From: Halanaerobium praevalens DSM 2228
GTDB taxonomy: Bacteria; Bacillota; Halanaerobiia; Halanaerobiales; Halanaerobiaceae
NCBI RefSeq assembly: GCF_000165465.1
Contig: NC_017455.1
Coordinates: 1,860,001 to 1,924,000 of the forward strand
Direction of reading: 5' to 3'
Length of the DNA stretch: 64,000 bases
Shown here: piece by piece, positions 41,042 to 49,787 of the stretch
Position numbering within the stretch: the stretch's first letter is position 1
How the letters are laid out: each line of letters starts with the position of its first letter
Notes under the pieces: model-generated
Seen by the model: the letters and a program-made list of their open reading frames with translations, nothing else
The model's database searches: none
What the model was told of the DNA's origin: nothing
Translations under genes and position numbers: made by a program

Positions 41042-43213
41042 CTAAAATTTTAAGGTTAAAGAAATTCTACCTCTACTTTGATCAACAGCTAGAACTTGAA
41101 CATCTATATTTTGACCAATTTCGACAATTTCAAATGGATCATTAACATACATCTGACTCATTTCTGAAATATGTAATAAACCATCTTGTTTTAAACCAAT
41201 ATCAATAAAAGCCCCAAAATCTACTATATTTCGCACTTTACCCTTAAAAATCAGACCAGGCTTAATATCTTCAATTTTCAAGATATCTTTTCTAAAAATT
41301 GGAGCTGGCATTGAAGCTCTTGGATCACGCCCTGGCTGTTTTAGAGATTTTATTATATCTCGAGCAGTTGGAATTCCAATCTCTAATTTAGAAACTATTT
41401 TAGTTAAATTTATTTCAGTTAATTTTTTTCTCAATTCTTCTACTTTATTTTTATCTCTAATATCAGCCATTTTAAAATTAATCTCTTTTAAAATATTTTG
41501 AGCTGCTTGATAAGATTCAGGATGAATTGGAGTTAAAGCTAAAGGATCTAAGGCTGAATCTAAACGAAGAAAACCAGCTGCCTGTTCATAAGTTTTAGGT
41601 CCAAAGCCATAAACTTCAAATAATTCTTCTCTTTTGTTAAAATCACCATTCTGATCTCTATATTCAATTATCTTTTGAGCATTATTAGAGCTAATACCTG
41701 CTACATATGTTAAAAGGGCAGCTGAAGCAGTATTAATTTCTACACCTACATGGTTAACCGCATCTACAACAACTTGATTTAAAGCCTTTTCTAAGCGTTT
41801 TTGAGAGATATCATGTTGGTACATCCCCACCCCAAGTGATTTGGGATCTATTTTTACAAGTTCAGCTAATGGATCTTGTAATCTTCTCCCAATAGAAATT
41901 GCACCTCTAATTGAAACATCTAATTGGGGAAATTCTTTTCTTGCCATTTTGGAAGCTGAATATACAGAAGCTCCTGCCTCACTTACAATAGTATATTCTA
42001 CTTCAAGTCCATTTTTAATAAGTTCAGCAATAAAAGTTTCGGTCTCTCTACTAGCAGTTCCATTACCAATTACAATTAAATCAATTTTATGTTCTTTAAC
42101 TAAGTTTTCAATAGTCTTAGCAGCTGTTTCTGGCTTGTTAATTGGTGGATGAGGATAAATAGCACCTGTTTCTAAAAGTGAACCTTTTTCTGTCAAAGCA
42201 GCTAACTTACAACCTGTTCTAAAAGCAGGATCAACAGCCAAAACTTTTTTACCTTCTAATGGTGGCTGCATTAATAAAGATTTTAGATTTGTCGAAAAAT
42301 TATTAAGCGCCTTTATTTCAGCTTTTTCAGTTAGCTCATTTCTAATTTCTCTTTCTAGAGCAGGAAAAATTAATCTTTTATAAGCATAATCAACTGCCTT
42401 AATTAAATTTTCGAATGTACTACTTTTTTTGTTCTCAAACTCATAAAAATTATAAATCATATTAACTGCTCGTTCATCATCAACTTCAGCTTTAACTCTT
42501 AAAACATCATCTTTTTCACCTCTATTTAAGGCTAAAATTCTATGTGGTGGTATTTTATTAATTGATTCTTTGAAATCATAATAATCTTGGTATTTTCCTG
42601 TTTCATCTTCATTTTTTTGAACAGCAACTATTTTAGCATTTTGGAAAACATATTCTCTTAATTTTTTACGCAAATCAGCATCATCAGAAATATCACCTGC
42701 TATAATATCTTCAGCCCCACTTAAAACTTCTTCTATAGTTTTTAACTTTTTTTCAGGGTCAATATATTTTAGGGCGATATTTTCTATTTCAGTTTTATTT
42801 TTTTGCTGCTCAAAAATCATTTTTGCTAAAGGCTTTAAACCTTTTGCTAATGCCTTAGCAGCTTTAGTTTGTTTTTTAACTTTAAATGGTCTGTATAAAT
42901 CTTCTACTTCTTGTAAAGTCTTTGCCTTTTTAAGTTTATTTAAGATTTCTTTATTTAATTTATCTTGTTTATCTGCAGCATTTGCTACTTCATTTTTTCG
43001 CTCATATAATCTTCTTAAATAATTTACTTTTTCTTCTACATTCCTTATTTCTTCTTCATCTAAACTACCTGTCATTTCTTTACGATAGCGAGCTATAAAA
43101 GGAACTGTATTCCCCGAATCTAAGAGCTCAACTGTTGCTTTAACTTTATTTGACTTCAATTTTAATTTTTTTGCTGCTAATTCAATTAAATCTACACTAA
43201 TATATTCTGTCAT
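41042..43213 (-). CDS. tex: Tex family RNA-binding protein
   Basis: 723 residues. The order is a helical N-terminus, a YqgF/RNase H-like domain (VLAVDPAFRTGCKLAALTEKG, near 330), helix-hairpin-helix repeats (VNTAS-like EINTASAALLTYVAGISSNNAQKIIEYRDQNGDF, near 500), and a C-terminal S1 domain (GLIFKGKVRNIVDFGAFIDIGLKQDGLLHISEMS, near 650). Tex is the bacterial relative of Spt6 and binds nucleic acids during transcription. The gene follows ftsB and precedes the S1 gene. It is slightly shorter than the common 720-780 residues. Confidence 0.95.
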   Translation of the reverse strand: MTEYISVDLIELAAKKLKLKSNKVKATVELLDSGNTVPFIARYRKEMTGSLDEEEIRNVEEKVNYLRRLYERKNEVANAADKQDKLNKEILNKLKKAKTLQEVEDLYRPFKVKKQTKAAKALAKGLKPLAKMIFEQQKNKTEIENIALKYIDPEKKLKTIEEVLSGAEDIIAGDISDDADLRKKLREYVFQNAKIVAVQKNEDETGKYQDYYDFKESINKIPPHRILALNRGEKDDVLRVKAEVDDERAVNMIYNFYEFENKKSSTFENLIKAVDYAYKRLIFPALEREIRNELTEKAEIKALNNFSTNLKSLLMQPPLEGKKVLAVDPAFRTGCKLAALTEKGSLLETGAIYPHPPINKPETAAKTIENLVKEHKIDLIVIGNGTASRETETFIAELIKNGLEVEYTIVSEAGASVYSASKMARKEFPQLDVSIRGAISIGRRLQDPLAELVKIDPKSLGVGMYQHDISQKRLEKALNQVVVDAVNHVGVEINTASAALLTYVAGISSNNAQKIIEYRDQNGDFNKREELFEVYGFGPKTYEQAAGFLRLDSALDPLALTPIHPESYQAAQNILKEINFKMADIRDKNKVEELRKKLTEINLTKIVSKLEIGIPTARDIIKSLKQPGRDPRASMPAPIFRKDILKIEDIKPGLIFKGKVRNIVDFGAFIDIGLKQDGLLHISEMSQMYVNDPFEIVEIGQNIDVQVLAVDQSRGRISLTLKF

Positions 43214-43271
43214 TGAAAAACTCCTTTATTTTACAAAATTATTAATATTTAATTATAAACGGAAATAACTT

Positions 43272-43595
43272 TTAGTCTCCTTTATTTTCCTTCTGATTAG
43301 AATTATTCTCTTCAACAGGTATAAAGACTTTTTCTCCTTTTTTGACTAAACCTAATTTTTCTCTTGCCACTTCTTCAATATATTCATCACTATTACTATT
43401 CTTAATTTTTGCTTCCAAATCTTTTTGCTTAGCTTCAGATTCAGCAATTTGTAATTCTATCTTTTCAATTCTATTTTCAATTTTATTTAATTTAACCATA
43501 TTTTGATAAAAATTAAATCCAGCAAAGATAACTATTATTAAAATAAATATAATTACAAAGGGGTTTAATAAAAAATCCTTTTTTTGGCGAGGCAT
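43272..43595 (-). CDS. FtsB/DivIC family septum formation initiator
   Basis: 107 residues: a basic start (MPRQKKDF), one membrane span (about 12-28), then a coiled coil (KLNKIENRIEKIELQIAESEAKQKDLEAKI) and the short conserved block DEYIEEVAREKLGLVKKGEKVFIPV. These are the FtsB/DivIC hallmarks. It belongs to the division complex with FtsL and FtsQ/DivIB. The gene heads the tex-S1-DUF501-ppx-tilS-hpt group, each element of which recurs in Firmicutes. Confidence 0.9.
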   Translation of the reverse strand: MPRQKKDFLLNPFVIIFILIIVIFAGFNFYQNMVKLNKIENRIEKIELQIAESEAKQKDLEAKIKNSNSDEYIEEVAREKLGLVKKGEKVFIPVEENNSNQKENKGD

Positions 43596-43644
43596 TATTG
43601 TTCCTCCTTAATTAGCAACTGCTTGTATTACAATTCTAAATATA

Positions 43645-43673
43645 ATTATACTTTAAATTTATAGATTAATCAA
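43645..43673 (-). promoter_or_regulatory. Promoter of the ftsB/divIC gene
   Basis: Minus strand TTGATT (43668-43673), 17-nt spacer, TATAAT (43645-43650). The -35 is inside the T-run of the msmK terminator, as at cysS. Confidence 0.7.
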
Positions 43674-43701
43674 AAAACAGCCGTAGTTTTAACGGCTGTT
43701 T
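43671..43701 (-). terminator. Rho-independent terminator after the MsmK-like ATPase gene
   Basis: AAACAGCCGT / ACGGCTGTTT with a 7-nt loop, then TTTG on the minus strand. Confidence 0.88.
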
Positions 43702-43731
43702 GAGTGAACTTATTAATTTTAGTTTAATTTA

Positions 43732-44841
43732 TTAAAATATTACTGCTTCAGTTTGAGCATCAAAAATATGAATTTTTCTTAAGTCAACTCCTAATGAAAT
43801 TGTATCTCCAACTTGAGCTTGACTTTCAGCTTCAACTCTAGCAATTAAGGAATGACCAGCTTCTGCTAAATATAAATAAATTTCTGAACCCATTGGTTCT
43901 ACAACATCTACATCTGCCTTAAAAGAATTATCAGCTTTAACTTCAAAATCATGATTTATATTAGTATCAACTATATCTTCAGGTCTAACCCCAAAAACAA
44001 CATCTTTTTCGACATAATCTTTCACATAATCTTTTTTATCTTCAGGAACTCTAATTTTAAAAGTACCGTCACCATCAATAAAATAATCATCCGCTTCTTT
44101 AATTATAGTTGCATCCATAAAATTCATTGCAGGTGAACCAATAAACCCAGCGACAAACATATTATTAGGGTGATTGTAAAGAGATAAAGGGTCATCAACC
44201 TGCTGAATTAGACCATCTTTAAGTACAACAATGCGATCTCCCATCGTCATTGCTTCTGTTTGATCATGAGTTACATAGATCATTGTAGTTTGTAATTCAT
44301 CATGCAATTTAGAAAGCTCAGTCCGCATCTGCACTCTTAATTTAGCATCTAAATTTGAAAGAGGTTCATCCATTAAAAAAACTTTAGGTTCCCGGACAAT
44401 AGCTCTTCCTAATGCTACTCTCTGTCTTTGACCTCCAGATAGCTGTTTGGGTTTTCTATTTAATAACTGCTCTATCCCTAATATTTCGGCAGCTTCTTGG
44501 ACTCTTCGCTCTATCTCTTCTTTCGGAAATTTACGCAATTTAAGCCCAAAAGCCATATTATCATAAACATTCATATGTGGATAAAGAGCATAATTTTGAA
44601 AAACCATGGCAATATCTCTATCTTTTGGAGCTACATCATTTACTACTTGATCACCAATTTTTAAAGTCCCTTCACTAATTTCTTCTAAGCCTGCAATCAT
44701 TCTTAAGGTAGTTGACTTTCCGCAACCAGATGGTCCAACTAAAACTACAAATTCTTTATCCTTAATCTCTAAATTTTGATCCTTAACTGCTGTAACATCA
44801 CCAAAATGTTTTGTTATATGTTCTAAAGTTACACTTGCCAT
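43732..44841 (-). CDS. Sugar ABC transporter ATPase, MsmK/UgpC (CUT1) family
   Basis: 369 residues. Walker A GPSGCGKSTTLRMIAGL (near 36), Q-loop VFQNYALYPHM, signature LSGGQRQRVALGRAI, Walker B VFLMDEPLSNLDAKLR and H-loop THDQTEAMT are all present. A C-terminal OB-type regulatory domain follows (GVRPEDIVDT, then VVEPMGSEIYLYL). CUT1 ATPases often serve several sugar importers, and none of their permeases or binding proteins is nearby. It follows the LacI gene by 20 bp, so it is probably controlled by it. It ends in a terminator. Confidence 0.92.
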   Translation of the reverse strand: MASVTLEHITKHFGDVTAVKDQNLEIKDKEFVVLVGPSGCGKSTTLRMIAGLEEISEGTLKIGDQVVNDVAPKDRDIAMVFQNYALYPHMNVYDNMAFGLKLRKFPKEEIERRVQEAAEILGIEQLLNRKPKQLSGGQRQRVALGRAIVREPKVFLMDEPLSNLDAKLRVQMRTELSKLHDELQTTMIYVTHDQTEAMTMGDRIVVLKDGLIQQVDDPLSLYNHPNNMFVAGFIGSPAMNFMDATIIKEADDYFIDGDGTFKIRVPEDKKDYVKDYVEKDVVFGVRPEDIVDTNINHDFEVKADNSFKADVDVVEPMGSEIYLYLAEAGHSLIARVEAESQAQVGDTISLGVDLRKIHIFDAQTEAVIF

Positions 44842-44861
44842 TGAAAATCCTCCTCTAGATT

Positions 44862-45872
44862 TTAATTATATTTTGCTATTGATGATTCTCTTACAATTAA
44901 TTTAGGACTTAAAACTTTAATTTGGGGTTCAGCTAAATTATTATTAATCAAATTTAATAAAAAAGCAAAAGAAAAACTACCTAATTTTGCTATTGGTTCA
45001 CTCAAAACACTAAGTGGAGGTTCAATTATGGAACTCAAAATAGTATCTGCATAACCTATAAGAGCAAAATCATCTGGAATAAAATATCCTCCTGTTTTAA
45101 TAGCCTCAACTAAGCCAATTGTAGTTAATTCCTGAGTTGAAATAAAAGCATCTGGAATCAAGTTCATTTTACATAATTTTAAAAAAGAATTATAACCTGC
45201 CTTTCTACCAGCAGTATTTTTAAAAATCAGATCATGATTAAGCTTTAAATCTGAATTTTTTAAAGCCTTTTTATATCCTTTTAGTTTTTCAGCCTCGATT
45301 AAACTATTTTCTGAACCAGCTAAAATAGCGATATTTTTAAAACCTTGTTCTATTAAATGTTTTGTAGCTTTAAAAATACCATGACTATAATCAGTCAAAA
45401 CTGAAGTGAAAAAATTTTCTTCTGCTAAGCGATTAACTAAAACTATATTATTTTCAGAACTTAAGCTAGCTTTTAAAAGTGCACTGCCAACTAGTTGGTC
45501 CCCAATGAAAATTGCTCCTTCTACTTGATTTGACTCTAACAAAGAAAGGTATGACTTCTCTTTTTCAGGATTTTGCTTTGTATTACAGAGTATAATTTGA
45601 TAACCAGCTTTTTCAGCTTCTTTTTCGATCTCTTTTACAATTTTAATTTGTCCCTGATTGTCTAATTCATCTGTAATAACTGCTATCATATTTGTTTTTT
45701 TAATTGCTAAACCTCTAGCTAATTGATTCGGACGATAATTGTTTTTTTTAGCAATTTTCAAAATTTTTATTTTAGTACTCTGGCTTACACCAGCTTTATC
45801 ATTAAGAGCTCTCGAAACAGTAGATTCTGCCACATTTGCTTTTTGGGCTATATCTTTCAGTGTTATTGACAA
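44862..45872 (-). CDS. LacI family transcriptional regulator
   Basis: 336 residues. The N-terminal helix-turn-helix and hinge (ITLKDIAQKANVAESTVSRALND, then NYRPNQLARGLA) are classical; the sugar-binding core starts near 60 (NMIAVITDELDNQGQ). The start is TTG at 45872 with AAGGGGG upstream. A 30-bp perfect palindrome (45888-45917) just upstream fits the operator of this family, so it is probably autoregulated. It precedes the sugar ATPase gene. The effector is not known; beta-phosphoglucomutase on its other side suggests a disaccharide phosphorylase pathway (maltose or trehalose), which is inference. Confidence 0.92.
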   Translation of the reverse strand: MSITLKDIAQKANVAESTVSRALNDKAGVSQSTKIKILKIAKKNNYRPNQLARGLAIKKTNMIAVITDELDNQGQIKIVKEIEKEAEKAGYQIILCNTKQNPEKEKSYLSLLESNQVEGAIFIGDQLVGSALLKASLSSENNIVLVNRLAEENFFTSVLTDYSHGIFKATKHLIEQGFKNIAILAGSENSLIEAEKLKGYKKALKNSDLKLNHDLIFKNTAGRKAGYNSFLKLCKMNLIPDAFISTQELTTIGLVEAIKTGGYFIPDDFALIGYADTILSSIIEPPLSVLSEPIAKLGSFSFAFLLNLINNNLAEPQIKVLSPKLIVRESSIAKYN

Positions 45873-45887
45873 TAGCTTTGCCCCCTT

Positions 45888-45917
45888 TTTATTTACGCAA
45901 GCGCTTGCGTAAATAAA
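45888..45917. promoter_or_regulatory. 30-bp perfect palindrome, probable LacI-family operator
   Basis: The central part is ACGCAAGCGCTTGCGT, flanked by AT-rich arms that also pair. The CG centre and the AAGCGCTT core resemble LacI/CcpA-family operators. It lies 15 bp upstream of the TTG start of the adjacent regulator. Confidence 0.75.
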
Positions 45918-45919
45918 TA

Positions 45920-45974
45920 AGAAAAAGAGTCTGAAATATACACTCTAATATAATTATTCTAGACAGACTCTTTA
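45920..45974 (-). terminator. Long-loop terminator after pgmB
   Basis: AAAGAGTCTG / CAGACTCTTT enclose a loop of about 33 nt and are followed by TTC on the minus strand. The stem is a perfect 10 bp, but the loop is longer than usual and could hold part of the lacI promoter. Confidence 0.6.
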
Positions 45975-45997
45975 ATTCCTTCTTTTTATTATATTTT

Positions 45998-46654
45998 TTA
46001 CAATTTTTTTATAATTTCTTCAAAATTAATTTCACTCACATTGGCATAAACTAAATCTGCTTTACCAACTCTACTTTCTGGTCCAAGACCAATAACTCTC
46101 ATCTCAGCAGCTAAAGCTGCTTCAACTCCAGACTCTGCATCTTCTAAAACAACACATTCAGCTGCTTTTAACCCTAATCCTTGAGCAGCATATAAAAATA
46201 AATCTGGGGCTGGCTTTGCCCGCTCAACACTATTTCCATCAGCTATTATATCAAATAAATTAGTTATTTTTAATTGTTTTAAAACTTTTTTTGCATTTCT
46301 ACTTGAAGAACCAACAGCTAGTTTGTAACCTTCTGCTTTTAATTTTTCTAATTTAGCTTCCATATTATCTAAAATATCGGCTTTAGATATTTCTGTTAAA
46401 TATTTTTGATAATATTCATTTTTGCGATCTGTCCACTCCTTTTTTTTAGCAGCTGGAATATCTTGATCAGCCAAAATAATATTTAAAGATTCCATTCTTG
46501 AAACTCCACGTAATTTTTCATTTACCTCACGATTAAAAAATAAATCTTCTTCATCAGCTAATTTTTGCCAACTTTTATAATGAAATTCTGCTGTATCTGT
46601 AATTACTCCATCAAGATCAAAAATAAACCCTTTAATTTTAGTTTGCTTTTGCAT
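45998..46654 (-). CDS. pgmB: Beta-phosphoglucomutase
   Basis: 218 residues of the HAD superfamily. FIFDLDGVITDTAEFHYKSWQKLA near the start contains the nucleophile Asp and the acid/base Asp, and LRGVSRMESLNIIL (near 50) is the substrate loop of beta-PGM. VGSSSRNAKKVLKQL (near 115), ERAKPAPDLFLYAA (near 145) and VVLEDAESGVEAALAA (near 165) are motifs II-IV. It interconverts beta-glucose 1- and 6-phosphate. It is transcribed toward the lacI gene. The usual partner, a maltose or trehalose phosphorylase, is not in the window. Confidence 0.94.
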   Translation of the reverse strand: MQKQTKIKGFIFDLDGVITDTAEFHYKSWQKLADEEDLFFNREVNEKLRGVSRMESLNIILADQDIPAAKKKEWTDRKNEYYQKYLTEISKADILDNMEAKLEKLKAEGYKLAVGSSSRNAKKVLKQLKITNLFDIIADGNSVERAKPAPDLFLYAAQGLGLKAAECVVLEDAESGVEAALAAEMRVIGLGPESRVGKADLVYANVSEINFEEIIKKL

Positions 46655-46700
46655 ATTATTTCACTTCCTCTTTTTATTAAATTTAGTCTAAAATTAATTT

Positions 46701-47276
46701 CTAACTTAATTCAAAACTTCTAATAACTTTTTTAACTGGATCTAAAGTTGGTCTCCAAATTTCTAACTTTTCTGCTGCAGCTGCTAAAGGACGAGACATT
46801 CCTTCCATAAATAAACAAATTTCAGTTAGCTCATCAACAGGAATCGGATTTTTAGCAAATATATTACTAATAATTGTAATATGAAACATCCACTCTTCAT
46901 AATTATCAATTGTAGATATTGCTTCAGCAGCCAGTTTTTTATGCAGATTTTCAGAAAAATGTTTTAAAGATTCTGTTTCATTAACTTCAAGAACTAATTG
47001 ATGTTGATTAGAAAATTTAATACAACTAAATCTATCTACCTCTATTTCAATTTTATCAATATTTTTTAAGCTATTTGCAAGTATTTTTTTCGCTTTTTCA
47101 ACTTTGTTTTTATTAATTCTATCAATGGTAATATGTAACTGAGGATGTATCTGATCTGGATACAAGTTATAATGTTCAGCAACAATTTCTTGAACTTGCA
47201 AGGCAGTTTCAATTAACTCTTCTCCAGGAATTAGTACTAAAAAATATTCATTATTTAAATCTGCAGCTTTAATCAT
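46701..47276 (-). CDS. 2H phosphoesterase (2'-5' RNA ligase-like) protein
   Basis: 191 residues. Two HxT motifs are visible: LHITI near residue 46 and FHITI near 130, which is the 2H phosphoesterase catalytic pattern. The first is in a stretch (HYNLYPDQIHPQLHITIDRI) found in this superfamily. Members act on 2',5' or cyclic nucleotide phosphates. The substrate here is unknown. It lies between pgmB and the BtuD-like ATPase gene, 15 bp after the latter, so it may be in the same transcript. Confidence 0.7.
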   Translation of the reverse strand: MIKAADLNNEYFLVLIPGEELIETALQVQEIVAEHYNLYPDQIHPQLHITIDRINKNKVEKAKKILANSLKNIDKIEIEVDRFSCIKFSNQHQLVLEVNETESLKHFSENLHKKLAAEAISTIDNYEEWMFHITIISNIFAKNPIPVDELTEICLFMEGMSRPLAAAAEKLEIWRPTLDPVKKVIRSFELS

Positions 47277-47291
47277 AGTACTTCTTCCTTT

Positions 47292-48554
47292 CTAATTTTC
47301 CAATTTTTTTATTTCAGAAACTAAATTATCTTTATTTTTTAATAAAATTATATTTTCATCTTCTTTTATTAACTTATTCCAAACTTTTTTAGCTGCTCCA
47401 CCAATATAATCTCTTTCATCTATACTAAGATTATTAAGTAAAATTTTATTTTTATTAGGAACAGTAGTTAACACTTCTAAATTTGCAAGATTTCCATGCC
47501 CAAATGGCAAATCACTTAAAATAATTAAATCTGCCTCAGTAATTAGTTTCTTATTCTGAACTATTTCTTTTTTTGAAATATCTATAAAAGGAGGTGCTTC
47601 AACAATCTTTACACCTAATTCTTTAGCAGCTTGCCAATCAGCATCACCAATATTTAACACACCTATACTTAAATCATAACCTAAACTTTCTAATTGATAG
47701 AGGAATTTCTTAGCAGTTCCTCCTCCAGCTATAACATGTATTTTAAAATCTTTTTTAGGTTTTTCAAATTTTTTTAAATTAGATTTTGGTAATATTGTAA
47801 CAAAAGGTTTTTCAGAAAGAGGATTCTTTTTAATCAAAACTTCTGCTTGATAAACTGCTTTAATGTTTTTTTCAGTTAAAACCTCATTTGCAGATCCTAC
47901 AGCAAAAATTTTGCCATCTTTAAGTAATATTAATTCTTCACAATAAAGAGCAGTTAAGTTTAAATCATGAGAAACTGTTATAATTGTGATTTCAAATTCT
48001 TGATTTAGATAATTTAACAAGTCATAAATTTCTCCCTGATAATTAATATCCAAACTAGAAGTCGGCTCATCTAATAAAAGAATATCTGGTTTTTGCGCTA
48101 AAGCTCTAGCAATTATTACTCTTTGTCTTTCTCCTCCAGATAATTCATTAATTAATTTATTTTTTAATTTTAAAGTATGAGTAACCTCCATTGCTTCTTT
48201 TACTATTTTCTTATCTTCTTTGCTTAATCTTGACCATCGTTTTTGATAAGGATGTCTACCCATCATTATAATATCATAAACATTAAAATTAAAGTTTACT
48301 TCCGTATTTTGAGGTACCACAGCCATTTTTTTTGCCAACTCTAAAGAATCATAGTCATTTAACAACTTACGATCAAGATAAACTAATCCACTATCTGATT
48401 TCAAACTTTTACTAATATTTTTCAATAAAGTCGATTTTCCAGAAGCATTCGGACCAATAATCCCAACAAAAGAACCTTTTTTTATTTGTAAATCAATTCC
48501 TTTTAAAATTTTTTCTTGAGCATAACTAAATTTTATGTTATTTGTTTTTAACAT
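47292..48554 (-). CDS. BtuD/FecE-type ABC ATPase with extra C-terminal domain
   Basis: 420 residues from the ATG at 48554 (MLKTNNIKFSY), preceded by GGTGA. Residues 1-255 are a vitamin B12/siderophore-type ATPase: Walker A GPNASGKSTLL, signature LSGGERQRVIIARAL, Walker B ILLLDEPTSSLD. Residues 265-420 form a second domain with HVIAGGGTAKKFLYQLESLGY, GVLNIGDADW, VKIVEAPPF and SDLPFGHGNLANLE. I recall a similar extension on cobalamin-type ATPases of archaea; its role is unknown. It overlaps the permease gene by 4-8 bp in the ribosome binding region. No binding protein gene is adjacent, so the substrate (corrinoid or siderophore) is open. Confidence 0.85.
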   Translation of the reverse strand: MLKTNNIKFSYAQEKILKGIDLQIKKGSFVGIIGPNASGKSTLLKNISKSLKSDSGLVYLDRKLLNDYDSLELAKKMAVVPQNTEVNFNFNVYDIIMMGRHPYQKRWSRLSKEDKKIVKEAMEVTHTLKLKNKLINELSGGERQRVIIARALAQKPDILLLDEPTSSLDINYQGEIYDLLNYLNQEFEITIITVSHDLNLTALYCEELILLKDGKIFAVGSANEVLTEKNIKAVYQAEVLIKKNPLSEKPFVTILPKSNLKKFEKPKKDFKIHVIAGGGTAKKFLYQLESLGYDLSIGVLNIGDADWQAAKELGVKIVEAPPFIDISKKEIVQNKKLITEADLIILSDLPFGHGNLANLEVLTTVPNKNKILLNNLSIDERDYIGGAAKKVWNKLIKEDENIILLKNKDNLVSEIKKLEN

Positions 48555-48559
48555 TATTT

Positions 48560-49573
48560 TCACCAAATATTTTTAGATTTATTACGAAGTAAATAAATAA
48601 AATAAGGACCACCAGCAAGAGCAGTTATAATTCCAACTGGTAATTCCATTGGAGCCATTACAGTTCTAGCAATTGTATCTGCAATTAATAAAAAAGCTCC
48701 ACCAAAAACTGCAGCTAACGGAACCTGTTTTCTATGATCTGCTCCAATAATCATTCTTGCAATATGAGGTACGACTAAACCAATAAAGCCAATACTTCCA
48801 CTAACTGAAACAACAGCAGCTGTCATTAAAGAAGCAGCCCCTAATAAAATAATTTTAGTTTTTTCCACATTAATTCCAAGGTGAGCTGCACTTTCTTCAC
48901 CCAACAATAAAATATTTAAATCTTTTAAATAAAATAAAATAATAAGAAAAGAAAGTGAAAAATAAGGTAAGATCATTTTAAGATCTGCCCAGTTTCCATC
49001 AGCTAAACTTCCCATTAACCAATATACTAATTGCTGTAAATTTTCTGTTCTTAAAACCATCAAAAAAGACATTAATGAATTCAAAATAAAACTAACAGCT
49101 ACTCCAGCTAAAAGAAAGGTTAAAACTGGCAATTTACTGCCGACCTTTGCTAATTGATAAACAATAAAAACGGTTAAAACAGCTCCTAAAAAAGCAAAGG
49201 CAGGTAATGAACTCAAATTAAAAATAGTAATCTCTATTCCTAAAAATAAAGCTAACATCAAACCAGTACCAGCCCCAGCAGAAATACCAATAATATAAGG
49301 ATCAACCATTGGATTCCGAATTATAGCTTGAAATACTGATCCTGCTATAGCTAAACCAGCTCCAACAATAAAAGCTAAAATAATTCTAGGTAAACGTATT
49401 TCTCCTAAAATTATTGACTTTGAAACTGAAATTTGTTTATTAGCCGAAAAATAATCAAAAACATCTGCTAAATTAACAGATGTAGAGCCAATCGATAAGG
49501 CAATAAAAAATAAAAGTAGTAAAACTAAAGTTGTAGTTCCATAAATAACTATCGCATTTTTTTTCTTTTTCAT
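48560..49573 (-). CDS. BtuC/FecCD-family ABC permease
   Basis: 337 residues, about ten hydrophobic spans. The family motifs are LGEIRLPRIILAFIVGAGLAIAGSVFQAIIRNPMVDPYIIGISAGAG (near 55-100), YWLMGSLADGNWADL (near 185), GFIGLVVPHIARMIIGADHRKQVPLA (near 265) and ELPVGIITALAGGPYFIYLL at the end. It imports B12 or ferric siderophores. It forms an operon with the ATPase downstream. A promoter and a Fur-like site lie upstream. There is no adjacent substrate-binding protein. Confidence 0.9.
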   Translation of the reverse strand: MKKKKNAIVIYGTTTLVLLLLFFIALSIGSTSVNLADVFDYFSANKQISVSKSIILGEIRLPRIILAFIVGAGLAIAGSVFQAIIRNPMVDPYIIGISAGAGTGLMLALFLGIEITIFNLSSLPAFAFLGAVLTVFIVYQLAKVGSKLPVLTFLLAGVAVSFILNSLMSFLMVLRTENLQQLVYWLMGSLADGNWADLKMILPYFSLSFLIILFYLKDLNILLLGEESAAHLGINVEKTKIILLGAASLMTAAVVSVSGSIGFIGLVVPHIARMIIGADHRKQVPLAAVFGGAFLLIADTIARTVMAPMELPVGIITALAGGPYFIYLLRNKSKNIW

Positions 49574-49622
49574 AAAATCAATCCTTAATAAACTTTAATT
49601 AAATTATAACTATTTAATTAAA

Positions 49623-49637
49623 ACTTAATTATTATCA
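49623..49637 (-). promoter_or_regulatory. Possible Fur box upstream of the permease gene
   Basis: The minus strand reads TGATAATAATTAAGT, matching 12 of 15 positions of the Bacillus Fur box as I remember it (TGATAATNATTATCA). It lies about 19 bp downstream of the -10 of the promoter at 49656-49684. Suggestive only. Confidence 0.35.
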
Positions 49638-49655
49638 TTAAAACTCTCACTAACC

Positions 49656-49684
49656 ATTATATCTATTTATAACTAAGACAGCAA
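49656..49684 (-). promoter_or_regulatory. Probable promoter of the BtuCD-like operon
   Basis: Minus strand TTGCTG (49679-49684), 17-nt spacer, TATAAT (49656-49661), 83 bp before the permease start. Confidence 0.6.
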
Positions 49685-49751
49685 GCCTCAGGCAGTTTTA
49701 TTTTAAATAAATTTGTTTTTAAAAATTATCTGAATATTGAAAAATATAATA

Positions 49752-49778
49752 AAATAAAAAAAGCACCACAAGGTGCAA
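49752..49778 (-). terminator. Terminator of rRNA operon B and the tRNA cluster
   Basis: GCACC-TTGT-GGTGC followed by TTTTTTTATTTT on the minus strand, 12 bp past the last tRNA. Confidence 0.85.
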
Positions 49779-49787
49779 ACAGATAAA

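Noticed and set aside
49574-49760. Possible cobalamin riboswitch before the BtuC-like gene
   Set aside because: A CTGCCTGAGGC stretch drew attention, but the conserved B12-box elements are missing and the region is too short.
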